Assembly (NCBI GenBank): GCA_013791775.1
Contig: VMTE01000001.1
Span: 1-62,773 of the forward strand
Reading direction: 5' to 3'
Source: Hyphomonas sp.
GTDB lineage: Bacteria; Pseudomonadota; Alphaproteobacteria; Caulobacterales; Hyphomonadaceae
DNA: 62,773 bases
The translations under genes were made by a program, and so were the position numbers. Every line of letters begins with the position of its first letter. Position 1 is the first letter of the stretch. The notes under the pieces are model-generated. The model had not been told where the DNA came from. It saw only the letters and a program-made list of their open reading frames with translations, and did not search any database. Below, piece after piece: positions 19,886-29,576 of the stretch.

Positions 19886-21751
19886 ATGTCCCAGCCCGTC
19901 CGCATTCCCGACGGCTTCGTAGAGGAGCTGAAAGCGCGCATCCGTCCTTCGGACGTGATCGGGCGGAAGGTGAAGCTGACCAAGAAGGGCAAGGAATGGG
20001 TGGGTCTGTCGCCCTTCACCAACGAGAAGACGCCCAGTTTCTACGTCAACGACCAGAAGCGCATCTTCAAGTGCTTCTCCTCGGGCACCGGCGGCGACGT
20101 CATCAATTTCATCATGGAAACCGAGCGGCTGTCCTTCATGGAGGCGGTCGAGAAGCTGGCCGAGGAAGCCGGCATGCAGCTGCCGAAGGCGAGCCCGCAG
20201 GCGGTCGAGGAGTATGATCACAGGAAGCGCCTCGTCGCGGCCTGCGAAGCCGCCGCGCACTGGTTCGAGGACCGGCTGCATGCCAGTGAAGGCGCCGCGA
20301 CGCGCACCTACCTTGAAGGCCGGGGCCTCGATCCGGCGGCCTGGAAACGCCACCGCCTCGGCTACGCGCCGGACGACTGGCGCCGCACCCGCGGGCATCT
20401 GCATGCCGAAGGCTTCACCGACAAGGAACTCGTCGAGACCGGGCTGATCAAGGAAAGTGACAAGGGCGGCGAGCCGTTCGACTTTTTCCGCGGCCGTCTG
20501 ATGTTCCCCATCACCGATGTGCGCGGCGCGGTCATCGCCTTCGGGGGCCGGGGTCTGACACCGGATGCCAAGCCGAAATACCTGAACTCCGGCGATACCG
20601 AACTCTTCCACAAGTCGACCGTGCTCTACCGCTATAAGGCCGCCCGCGAGGCGCTGGGGGCAGGCGAGGGTGGCGGGCTGATCGTCTGCGAAGGCTACAT
20701 GGACGCCATCGCGCTCGCCGAAGCCGGGTTTGGCCACGCGGTGGCCCCGCTCGGCACGGCGCTCACCGAAGACCAGTTGCAGCTGATCTGGAAGGCCGGG
20801 CCGGAGCCGGTGATGTGCTTTGACGGCGACCGCGCCGGCCTCGGCGCTGCCTACCGCGCGCTCGACCGGGCGCTGCCCTTTGTGGAACCCGGCCGGTCGG
20901 TCTTCTTCGTGCTGCTGCCGGACGGGATGGACCCCGACGACCTGATCCGGGCCCGAGGGCCGATGGCCATGCGCGAACAGATCGAGCAGCGCCTGCCGCT
21001 GTCGGAACTGCTCTGGCGGCGCGAGCGCGACGCCGAACCCCTCGATACGCCCGAGCGTCAGGCCGGTCTCGAGGCGCGCCTGATGACGGCCTGCGGCCAG
21101 ATCCGGCACGGCGGCGTGAAGGCCGCCTATGAGCGCGACCTGAAGTCCCGGCTGCGCGACCATATGTGGGCGCTGCGGGACGCAAAGCGTAGTGCCAGCT
21201 ACAGGAAGGGCCGCCCCGGATCGGGACAGATTCCCGCAGATGGCGAGCCCGCGCAGGCCGAGTTGAAACAAGGCCCACCCCCCAAATTGCGGGGCTTGGG
21301 CACGGTCGTCATGGCGGTCGACAGCCCGTTCCTTCTGGCCATCGGCGCCGAAACGCTGGCGGCCTGCGCCCTGGCCGATCCCGATGTCACGAAAATCCGG
21401 GATGTGCTGCTGGATCTGGCAAATGCCGGAAAGCCTATTGACCGGGCCGTATTGACCGCCCATTTAACGCAAACTGGGTTCATGCGTGCTGCCAGTTTGC
21501 TCAAAGAATATCCCGTAACACCTCAGATAGCGGCCAATGGGCCCGAGGCCAGGGAGTGGCTGATCGCCCTCGAGCAATATGTGGCAGCCGGGCGTCCCGG
21601 CCAGGAAATACCCGGCTCTGGCATGGATGATGCGAGCGGGGCAGCCTCGACGTCGCCTTCGGGTTGGCGGCGCAGGCACCAGATGGTCGCGGAGCGACGG
21701 GCCCTCAAAGCCCGCATGAACGAAGCAGCAGGCAAACGCAGCGACAGCTGA
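19886..21751 (+). CDS. dnaG: DNA primase DnaG
   Basis: 621 residues. DnaG makes RNA primers at the replication fork. The N-terminal zinc-domain region (about 35-75) is recognisable, but the usual Cys/His ligands read S42, T45, C63 and S66, so a zinc site cannot form normally. The TOPRIM core is intact: LIVCEGYMDAIALAEAGF and the acidic MCFDGDRAG. The C-terminal helicase-binding domain covers about 470-621. It precedes rpoD by 70 bp, as in the classic macromolecular synthesis operon, but without rpsU. Confidence 0.96.
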   Translation: MSQPVRIPDGFVEELKARIRPSDVIGRKVKLTKKGKEWVGLSPFTNEKTPSFYVNDQKRIFKCFSSGTGGDVINFIMETERLSFMEAVEKLAEEAGMQLPKASPQAVEEYDHRKRLVAACEAAAHWFEDRLHASEGAATRTYLEGRGLDPAAWKRHRLGYAPDDWRRTRGHLHAEGFTDKELVETGLIKESDKGGEPFDFFRGRLMFPITDVRGAVIAFGGRGLTPDAKPKYLNSGDTELFHKSTVLYRYKAAREALGAGEGGGLIVCEGYMDAIALAEAGFGHAVAPLGTALTEDQLQLIWKAGPEPVMCFDGDRAGLGAAYRALDRALPFVEPGRSVFFVLLPDGMDPDDLIRARGPMAMREQIEQRLPLSELLWRRERDAEPLDTPERQAGLEARLMTACGQIRHGGVKAAYERDLKSRLRDHMWALRDAKRSASYRKGRPGSGQIPADGEPAQAELKQGPPPKLRGLGTVVMAVDSPFLLAIGAETLAACALADPDVTKIRDVLLDLANAGKPIDRAVLTAHLTQTGFMRAASLLKEYPVTPQIAANGPEAREWLIALEQYVAAGRPGQEIPGSGMDDASGAASTSPSGWRRRHQMVAERRALKARMNEAAGKRSDS

Positions 21752-21821
21752 CCGGCAGGGCGATTGACAGAAGGCGCAGGCGGGCAAGAGGCGGCCACCT
21801 TCGCTAGGGAGAGACTTGAAT

Positions 21822-23819
<1,998 letters not shown>

Positions 23820-23832
23820 TCCAAACTACAAA

Positions 23833-23859
23833 GGGCGGCCCAAAGGGCCGCCCTTTTTT
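23833..23859 (+). terminator. Strong intrinsic terminator after rpoD
   Basis: GGGCGGCCC (23833-23841) and GGGCCGCCC (23845-23853) form a perfect 9-bp stem with an AAA loop, followed by six T residues. It marks the border to the lower-GC accessory patch. Confidence 0.95.
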
Positions 23860-23930
23860 AATCCATCGGCCAATAGCAATAGTGTAGGGCTTGTGTAACG
23901 ATTTGTGCCCTTGGAAATGACGTTGGGCTG

Positions 23931-24701
23931 ATGACTGGACTGCTAAATCTTGATGATGCTCGCGCGCTGCTTGAACGGGCGCGTAAACACTATGCTGAGT
24001 TCGATGCTTTGGTCCGCCCGCGTGGAGGATTGGGGCTTTGGAAGTTGACCGAAGGGCGTGATCCACGAACAGGAGAATATTTCTATCAGCTGGAAATTGA
24101 TCGGCAGAAACTTATTGAGGCGAAACCAATCATTGCCGATGGTGCGACTAACATCGCATCTGCGTTGGATCATGTCGTAGCTGCTATTGCCAAAGCAAAC
24201 GGGCATGCCCGCTCAAGGTCGCTCTACTTTCCGTTAGGATTCACGGATGATATGTTTGCCAAGGCAATGAATAAGGTGCAGCCGTTTATCGGGTCCGAGA
24301 TGGCTGGAGTCCTTACGACGGTCAGGGGCGCGCGCCGGCACGAGGTCCCCCACGTTGAGGCGGCGAAACAGATTTCCAATTCTGGGAAGCATTGGGAGCT
24401 GATGTTGGCTTCGGAGGCAGCGCACGGGATCGGCATAAATGTTCCCGGTGAAGGGCAACGGTTTTTTGACCTGCCGGCAAACGCGTTCGTGAACGCCAGT
24501 GCTTTTGAGTATCACCGAAGCACTGAGCGATTGCCGCAAGTTCCCCATAGTATCGTCATTGGACAGACGATTGGCGGGCTCGATGAAAGTTTACCTAAAT
24601 CGCCCAACTCAATCTTTGAGTGCTCATTTCGATTTGTCGAAGCCGTATTGAGCGCTGTTCAAGGGTCTGCTGCGCGAGTTCAAAATAGTAGTACTAGCTA
24701 A
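23931..24701 (+). CDS. Orphan hypothetical protein in lower-GC patch
   Basis: 256 residues, no family recognised. Soluble, no signal peptide or membrane helix. The N-terminus (LDDARALLERARKHYAEFDALV) is helical; a central part contains YFYQLEIDRQKLIEAKPI and a helix NIASALDHVVAAIAKANG. I do not recognise catalytic motifs. Base composition and codon use are visibly less GC-rich than the neighbours (many AAA, TTT and ATT codons). It lies directly after the rpoD terminator and before parDE, which suggests acquisition. The ribosome site is weak. Confidence 0.65.
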   Translation: MTGLLNLDDARALLERARKHYAEFDALVRPRGGLGLWKLTEGRDPRTGEYFYQLEIDRQKLIEAKPIIADGATNIASALDHVVAAIAKANGHARSRSLYFPLGFTDDMFAKAMNKVQPFIGSEMAGVLTTVRGARRHEVPHVEAAKQISNSGKHWELMLASEAAHGIGINVPGEGQRFFDLPANAFVNASAFEYHRSTERLPQVPHSIVIGQTIGGLDESLPKSPNSIFECSFRFVEAVLSAVQGSAARVQNSSTS

Positions 24702-24715
24702 CGTAGATACAGGAA

Positions 24716-24744
24716 TTGACAAACTTTGCCATAAGCGCGATTCT
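24716..24744 (+). promoter_or_regulatory. Putative parDE promoter
   Basis: A consensus -35 TTGACA at 24716-24721 with a poor -10 (GATTCT, 24739-24744) at 17-bp spacing, 20 bp before the ParD start. AAAGGAG is the ribosome site. ParD proteins usually repress their own promoter here. Confidence 0.4.
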
Positions 24745-24764
24745 CCCAACAAAGGAGCCCCGCC

Positions 24765-25004
24765 ATGGCCACGATGAACATCTCCCTGCCGGACCAGATG
24801 AAAGCCTGGGTCGAGGCGCAATCGGCTGATGGCAAGTATGCCAACTCCTCCGACCTGATCCGTGACCTCATCCGCCGCGAGCAGATCAAGCAGGAGAAGA
24901 TCGCCGCGATGAACGCGAAGATCGAGGAGGCGGATGCCAGCGGATACCTCGAAATCACCATCGACGAATTGTTTGAGCGCGTGCGGCGGAATGCCGGTCT
25001 GTGA
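24765..25004 (+). CDS. parD: ParD-type antitoxin
   Basis: 79 residues. A ribbon-helix-helix DNA-binding N-terminus (MATMNISLPDQMKAWVEAQ, then YANSSDLIRDLIRREQ) is followed by a flexible C-terminal tail that would wrap the toxin. This is the CC2985/ParD-like antidote group. Its stop codon overlaps the GTG start of the toxin gene by 4 bases (GTGA), so the two are translationally coupled. Confidence 0.92.
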   Translation: MATMNISLPDQMKAWVEAQSADGKYANSSDLIRDLIRREQIKQEKIAAMNAKIEEADASGYLEITIDELFERVRRNAGL

Positions 25005-25291
25005 ACTACAGGTTTGCCGCACTCGCGGAGACCGATTTGCTGCGTCTCGCGAAGGACGGATCTGAGCGGTTTGGGGCTGCGCAATCATCCAGGTATCTTT
25101 CTGGCATCAAGGGAGCGTTTGAACTGATTGCGGAGTTTCCGCATTCCAACAGGGAGCGCGAAGGGTATCGAGGACATTGCCGCGTCGGCCGGTATGGAGC
25201 GCATGTGATTGTCTACCGCATCGAAATCGATGGTATCGTGACCATACTTCGCGTTCGTCATGGACGTGAAGACTGGCTGGGAGAGCTTTGA
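25001..25291 (+). CDS. parE: ParE-type toxin (RelE/ParE superfamily)
   Basis: 96 residues, GTG start. The fold pattern fits ParE: LAETDLLRLAKDGSERFGAAQ, a hydrophobic core around GAFELIAEFPHSNRE, then CRVGRYGAHVIVYRIE and the C-terminal ILRVRHGREDW. ParE toxins typically poison DNA gyrase. The gene is intact, with no frameshift. It is coupled to parD and has no obvious terminator. Confidence 0.92.
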   Translation: MNYRFAALAETDLLRLAKDGSERFGAAQSSRYLSGIKGAFELIAEFPHSNREREGYRGHCRVGRYGAHVIVYRIEIDGIVTILRVRHGREDWLGEL

Positions 25292-25479
25292 ACGGCCGCG
25301 CCTGAGGCAAGTATTCATACCGCATACGGATTAAAATACGTGTCGCGTCACTCCATCTTTCCCGAACGCCGGTTATGTCGAACTTCTTCACACTGCGTTG
25401 AAACTATCCGGTATATGACGCGTTCAAGGGGTCGCTGCGTGCGGCGCCGCGCCGCCCGCCTCAATCCAGGAACCCGCCC

Positions 25480-26280
25480 ATGCGCGTGAAGATCGACGCT
25501 TCACTCTCCTACCACTTTGCTGAGGCCGCGGATGTCGTGCTGACGCTGGAGGCCATCCGCGGCGGCGATCAGGCGGTGATCTCGGATCACCTGTCCGTCA
25601 CGCCGTCCAGTCCGCTCACCCTTGCGGATGGCCCGGAGCTGATGGGCCGGCGCCAATGGACCACGGCCGCCGGCGACGTCACGATCAACTATCAGGCGCT
25701 CGTCGATGTCACGCGCGGCCATGTCAACATCGCCGGCCTTTATGTGCCGCTGCGGCGCGACCTGCCTTATGACGTGATCACCTACCTGATGCCGAGCCGC
25801 TATTGCGAATCCGACCGACTGGCGCCGTTTGCCGAAAGCCAGTTCTCCTCCGGCGCGCAGGGCGGCGACCAGGTTCTGGAGATGGCGGCCTGGATCTACG
25901 GGAATTTCGAGTACGCCCCCGGGGCCAGCACGGCGGCGACCACGGCGACCGACAGTTTCCTGATGCGCCGGGGCGTCTGCCGGGACTATGCCCACACCCT
26001 GATTGGTTTCTGCCGCGCCGTGGGCATTCCGGCGCGGATGGTGTCGGCCTATGCGCCGGGGATCAACCCGCCGGATTTCCACGCGGTCGTCGAAGTCTGG
26101 CTCGACAATGCCTGGCACCTGATCGACCCGACCCGCCTCGCCGCCGAAGACAGCCTCGTGCGGATCGCCGTGGGCCGCGACGCGACCGATATCAGCTTCA
26201 TGACGATCTTCGGCGCCGCCGAACTGCAGGGCCAGCGTGTGTCCGTGTCGGTGGCCGTGCCGGAGACGGCGGCTACCTGA
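25480..26280 (+). CDS. Transglutaminase-like cysteine protease-fold protein
   Basis: 266 residues. An N-terminal beta-rich domain (about 1-110) precedes the transglutaminase core with the catalytic triad C167 (RRGVCRDYAH), H201 (PPDFHAVVEVW) and D216 (HLIDPTR). There is no signal peptide, so it is likely cytoplasmic. Bacterial members are usually proteases or amidases; the substrate is unknown. The final 8 bp overlap the end of the convergent metallopeptidase gene. Confidence 0.88.
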   Translation: MRVKIDASLSYHFAEAADVVLTLEAIRGGDQAVISDHLSVTPSSPLTLADGPELMGRRQWTTAAGDVTINYQALVDVTRGHVNIAGLYVPLRRDLPYDVITYLMPSRYCESDRLAPFAESQFSSGAQGGDQVLEMAAWIYGNFEYAPGASTAATTATDSFLMRRGVCRDYAHTLIGFCRAVGIPARMVSAYAPGINPPDFHAVVEVWLDNAWHLIDPTRLAAEDSLVRIAVGRDATDISFMTIFGAAELQGQRVSVSVAVPETAAT

Positions 26281-27121
26281 ACGTGTCGCACTGGTTGGGG
26301 TCGCCGGACGCGTAACCGCGCCCGAGCCATTCCATCCGCTGCGCGGCAGTGCCGTGGGTGAAGCCTTCCGGCGTGACCCTGCCGGTCATCCGCTTCTGGA
26401 TCATGTCGTCGCCGATGGCGTTGGCGGTCTTCAGGCCTTCTTCCATGTCGCCTTGTTCCAGCGCCACGGCACCATTCGAGACATCTGACGCGCGGGCCGC
26501 CCAGACGCCGGCATAGCAATCCGCCTGCAGTTCAAGCGCGATGGAAAACTGGTTCGCCTCTTCCTGGCTGCGGGCGGCGGCCTGCGCCTCGCGCACCTGC
26601 TGCGAGGCGCCGGTCAGGGTCTGCACATGATGGCCGAACTCATGCGCGATCACATAGGCGCGGGCAAATTCCGCATTGGAGGCGCCGAGCTTGGTTTCCA
26701 TTTCCTGCCAGAAGGAGAGGTCGAGATACACGGTCTGGTCCGGCGGGCAGTAGAACGGGCCCATCGCCGACTGGCCGAAACCGCACCCCGTGTTGGTGCC
26801 CTGTTCGTAGAGCACCACGGACGGCGGCGTGTAGCCGGGCAGGGCCTGCGCCCAGACATCGTTGATGTTGGCGCCGACCACATCGACGAACAATCCGGCC
26901 TCGTCGGCGGGCGTGCCCAGGGCTCCCGCCTGCTGCTCGCCCGTCACCTGCGATCCGTCTCCGAGGATCGCCTGCGTCTGCTCCGGATCCAGGCCGAACA
27001 CGAAGTAGCCGATCAGAGCGATCACCAGCACGCCGAGGCCGCCGCCGCCGATCGCCGCGCCGGGGCTCAGCCCGCGCCGGTCTTCCACATTCCCGCCGCG
27101 CCGTCCGCCTTGCCATTTCAT
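26273..27121 (-). CDS. YpfJ-type neutral zinc metallopeptidase
   Basis: 282 residues. One membrane helix (about 27-44) after a basic, glycine-rich N-terminus, then a peptidase domain with H160-E161-F-G-H164 (HEFGHH). The family pattern VYLDLSFWQEMETKLG, LELQADCYAGVWA and FTHGTAAQRMEWLGRGY is complete. The ATG at 27121 is chosen over far upstream frame because AAGGGAGA sits just upstream and MKWQGGRRGGNVEDRR is the normal family start. Biological role not established. Converges on the transglutaminase-like gene. Confidence 0.92.
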   Translation of the reverse strand: MKWQGGRRGGNVEDRRGLSPGAAIGGGGLGVLVIALIGYFVFGLDPEQTQAILGDGSQVTGEQQAGALGTPADEAGLFVDVVGANINDVWAQALPGYTPPSVVLYEQGTNTGCGFGQSAMGPFYCPPDQTVYLDLSFWQEMETKLGASNAEFARAYVIAHEFGHHVQTLTGASQQVREAQAAARSQEEANQFSIALELQADCYAGVWAARASDVSNGAVALEQGDMEEGLKTANAIGDDMIQKRMTGRVTPEGFTHGTAAQRMEWLGRGYASGDPNQCDTFR

Positions 27122-27280
27122 GCCAGATTCTCCCTTGCGGCAGGCGCGCCTGCGGATGAGTAGTTTCCTTTTACAGTCAACCCGCCCGCCAGTGCCAGCC
27201 CTTCCCGCCATAGGCCACCATTTGCCTGACGCGCGCCGGACTGGCATTCTGGGCTGGCCCTGCCTTCCGGAGACCGTTTC

Positions 27281-27685
27281 ATGCGCCTCAACCAAGTTAC
27301 CCTGCCGTGTACGGATTACGATGCCAGCGTGTCCTGGTGGCAGCGCTTCGGCCTCAAGCTGATCGTCGATTCGCCGCCGCGTTATGCGCGCTTCGAATGC
27401 CCGGCCGAGGCGGGGGAGGAGCCGGCGACCTTGTCGATCCACCAGGTGGACGCGCCGCAGGCGGCCGACTGGCCGGCGGTCTATTTCGAGGTGAAAGATG
27501 TCTTCATTGAGGTGGGCGGGCGCTGCATGGCGGGCATCCATCCTCTGGGCGAGCCCGAGCGGCGGGACTGGCGATGGACCGAAGCCTGGTTCCGCGATCC
27601 GGCCGGCAACCGCGTCTGCCTCTATTCGGCCGGCAAGAACCGCCGCTTCCCGCCCTGGCGCGTGGACGGCGAAACTGCGTCCTAG
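27281..27685 (+). CDS. VOC-family (glyoxalase/dioxygenase-like) protein
   Basis: 134 residues, a single VOC module of paired beta-alpha-beta-beta-beta units. It starts LNQVTLPCTDYDASVSWWQRFGLKLI and ends DWRWTEAWFRDPAGNRVCLYSAG, the usual C-terminal signature. Metal ligands are not certain: the second and fourth strands carry H (LSIHQV) and a tyrosine rather than a clear His/Glu set. Substrate unknown. CGGAGA precedes the ATG. Confidence 0.82.
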   Translation: MRLNQVTLPCTDYDASVSWWQRFGLKLIVDSPPRYARFECPAEAGEEPATLSIHQVDAPQAADWPAVYFEVKDVFIEVGGRCMAGIHPLGEPERRDWRWTEAWFRDPAGNRVCLYSAGKNRRFPPWRVDGETAS

Positions 27686-27689
27686 AAGA

Positions 27690-27837
27690 CCCTCACCTCC
27701 CACCTGCGCTTCGCTCCGGCGGGCCCCTCCTCTCCCAGAGGGAGAGGGGTGAAGTCGCGTTTGACGTGGCGCAGTGAAAACCCCTCTCCCGCGTGCGGGA
27801 GAGGAGGGGCCCATTGCGCAGCAATGGGAGGTGAGGG
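27690..27837. repeat. 148-bp palindromic element (REP/MITE-like)
   Basis: Perfect 13-bp terminal inverted repeats (CCCTCACCTCCCA at 27690-27702; TGGGAGGTGAGGG at 27825-27837) enclose a second perfect 16-bp pair (GGGCCCCTCCTCTCCC at 27721-27736 with its complement at 27797-27812). Two smaller CCTCTCCC/GGGAGAGG hairpins sit inside. No coding content. The structure suggests a non-autonomous mobile or REP-type element. Confidence 0.8.
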
Positions 27838-28143
27838 ACTTTCTGCAAAACACCAACACCCGGACAGGGTCTCCCCTTCCGGTGATTGCGTCGTTCGGGT
27901 CCTGCGGATGGGCGGTGCCCATGGGTGCGGGAACTGAAGTGTAGAAGGTAGGGTAGGATAGTCCGGTGTCCCCGTGGCCACGGAGCACGTTCATCCCATC
28001 CGCTTCCAACGCCGGCGAAACCGTTCGCCACCGCCGGACCCGCGTGAGGCTGGCTGTTCACCTCCTCGGCCTCACGCTTGAAGGCAGACTAACCCGGGTG
28101 CGGACCCGGCCGGATTCGGAAGCTGTGAAAATCTCACCCAACT

Positions 28144-28222
28144 TGTCATCCCGGTGAACGCGGGGACCCGGAAACCCTTGCCGCGCTTGAGATTCCGGGT
28201 CCCCCCGTTCGCCGGGATGACA
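28144..28222. repeat. 79-bp palindromic repeat, TGTCATCCCGG type
   Basis: TGTCATCCCGG at 28144-28154 and CCGGGATGACA at 28212-28222 are perfect outer arms; inside, GGGGACCCGGAA and TTCCGGGTCCCC also pair. This design resembles a dispersed intergenic repeat common in alphaproteobacterial genomes. Confidence 0.8.
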
Positions 28223-28288
28223 GGAGAATTTGTGGGGATAGTGGTGCGGATGTGGTGCGTAAGGCCTTTTCTATGCACCCAATTCCCA

Positions 28289-28386
28289 CCCTCTCCGCAG
28301 ATACCTGCGACGGCAGGTATCCAGACGATCCGGCAAAACGTTCGCCATGTCTGGACCCCTGCCTGCGCAGGGGTCTTCGGAGAGGG
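28289..28386. repeat. 98-bp palindromic repeat with alternative hairpins
   Basis: Outer arms CCCTCTCCG (28289-28297) and CGGAGAGGG (28378-28386). Inner arms GGCAGG-N3-CCAGAC (28312-28326) and GTCTGG-N3-CCTGCC (28349-28363) also pair. Competing local hairpins exist, notably GACCCCTGC/GCAGGGGTC at 28354-28375. No coding content. Confidence 0.75.
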
Positions 28387-28445
28387 CGCGCGGAGATTGT
28401 CTCGCACAACGGTCATCGGCGAGGACGAGTTCACGTCCGCCGGGC

Positions 28446-28601
28446 TTAAACCCCCGCCGAGCGGATCTCCTCTGCCGCTGCGGCCCGCTTTGCGGTCTCG
28501 CGGGCGGTGTGGGTGCACTTGGCGCCCTGGCGTTTGTGCGGCTTGCAGAGCAGGCAGCCGGAGCGGGTCGATTTCGGACCCTTGCGTTTGAAGTGTGCCA
28601 T
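28446..28601 (-). CDS. Small Cys/His-rich basic protein, 51 residues
   Basis: Begins MAHFKRKGPKSTRSGCLLCK and continues PHKRQGAKCTHTARE. It has a C-x2-C pair (C16, C19), H22, and then C29 and H31, a possible zinc-knuckle-like set, in a strongly basic N-terminal half; the C-terminus is an alanine-rich helix. CGGAGG lies 8 bases before the ATG, a good ribosome site. I recall similar short GCLxCKPHK proteins in other alphaproteobacteria, but no function. RNA or ribosome binding would suit its charge. It lies upstream-in-line of nothing obvious and downstream of the Opp permease operon's end is 64 bp away. Confidence 0.75.
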   Translation of the reverse strand: MAHFKRKGPKSTRSGCLLCKPHKRQGAKCTHTARETAKRAAAAEEIRSAGV

Positions 28602-28664
28602 GGCCTTGCCTCCGCAGCCGGGCGACCAAATGACCGGACACGGCTGAACGCGCGCTGAACGCGC

Positions 28665-29576
28665 CTAGCGCTCCTTCGGGTCGAGTGCGTCGCGCAGGCC
28701 GTCGCCGATGAAGTTGAGGCAGAGCAGCGTGACCGACATGGTGACCGCCGGCGCGATCAGCATCCAGGGCTTGTCGTCCATCATGTTGGCGCCGTCGGCG
28801 ATCAGCACGCCGAGCGAGGTCAGCGGTTCGTTCACGCCGAGACCGAGGAAGGACAGGAAGCTCTCGGCGAGGATGACGACCGGGATGGTCAGCGTCACGT
28901 ACACCGCCACCGGGCCGATCACGTTCGGCAGGATGTGGCGCAGGATGATACCGGCCTGCGAGACGCCGGCGGCGCGGGCCGCCTCGATGAATTCCTTGCC
29001 CTTGATCGACAGGGTCTGGCCCCTGACGATCCGGCTCATCGTCAGCCATTCGATGGCGCCGATGGCGGCGAAGATCAGCACGATGTTGCGCTCGAACACG
29101 GTCAGCAGGAGGATGACGAAGAAGATGAAGGGCAGGGCGTAGAGCACGTCCACGATGCGCATCATGAAGTTGTCGATACGCCCACCGAGATAGCCGGCGG
29201 TGGCGCCCCAGGTCACGCCGATCACGAGGCTGACGACGGTGGCGACGATGCCGACCAGCAGCGATATGCGCAGGCCGATCAGCAGGCGCGCGAAGAGGTC
29301 GCGGCCCTGCAGGTCGGTGCCGAGGATGTGCCAGTCGGTGAAGGTCGGCGCGATGGTGCGCAGGTCTGATATCGTGCGGTAGTCATGCACCCAGAAGACC
29401 GGGCCGAGAGCAGCGACCAGCACGATGAGGCCGAACAGGATCATCGAGATGACGGCGGCCTTGTTGCGCAGCAGGCGCGCGCGGGCGTCGTCCCAGAGCG
29501 AGCGGCCACCCTGGATGGCCTGCGTCACCGCTTCGACGCGGCCGGTCGGATCGAGAACGGGATCGAGCGAGGCCAT
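28665..29576 (-). CDS. oppC: Peptide/dipeptide ABC transporter permease, OppC/DppC type
   Basis: 303 residues. Six membrane helices with a long N-terminal cytoplasmic part and the OppC/DppC hallmark HILGTDLQGRDLFARLLIG. The EAA loop that contacts the ATPase is EAARAAGVSQAGIILRHILPN. The ATG at 29576 overlaps the stop of the upstream permease (TGATG), so they are translationally coupled; upstream frame is a shadow of that gene. No ATPase genes follow in the window, although these importers need one or two. Confidence 0.93.
   Translation of the reverse strand: MASLDPVLDPTGRVEAVTQAIQGGRSLWDDARARLLRNKAAVISMILFGLIVLVAALGPVFWVHDYRTISDLRTIAPTFTDWHILGTDLQGRDLFARLLIGLRISLLVGIVATVVSLVIGVTWGATAGYLGGRIDNFMMRIVDVLYALPFIFFVILLLTVFERNIVLIFAAIGAIEWLTMSRIVRGQTLSIKGKEFIEAARAAGVSQAGIILRHILPNVIGPVAVYVTLTIPVVILAESFLSFLGLGVNEPLTSLGVLIADGANMMDDKPWMLIAPAVTMSVTLLCLNFIGDGLRDALDPKER

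Larger units (their letters stand above)
27686..28445. other. 760-bp convergent intergenic gap filled with palindromic repeats
   Basis: No protein gene is supported here. It lies between the tails of the VOC gene and the minus-strand 51-residue gene and holds three different palindromic elements (27690-27837, 28144-28222, 28289-28386). The rest shows no feature I can name. The open frames across it are by-products of the repeats. Confidence 0.7.

Noticed and set aside
19622-21463. 613-codon frame antisense to dnaG
   Set aside because: Shadow of dnaG with no recognisable domain.
27122-28009. N-terminal extension of the YpfJ-like peptidase through the 148-bp palindrome
   Set aside because: Would translate a repeat element and the antisense of the VOC gene. 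The ATG at 27121 has a strong ribosome site and is the family start.
28072-29049. 325-codon minus-strand frame covering all palindromic repeats and part of oppC
   Set aside because: Out of frame with oppC and with the 51-residue gene; low-complexity Arg/Pro/Gly content from repeats.
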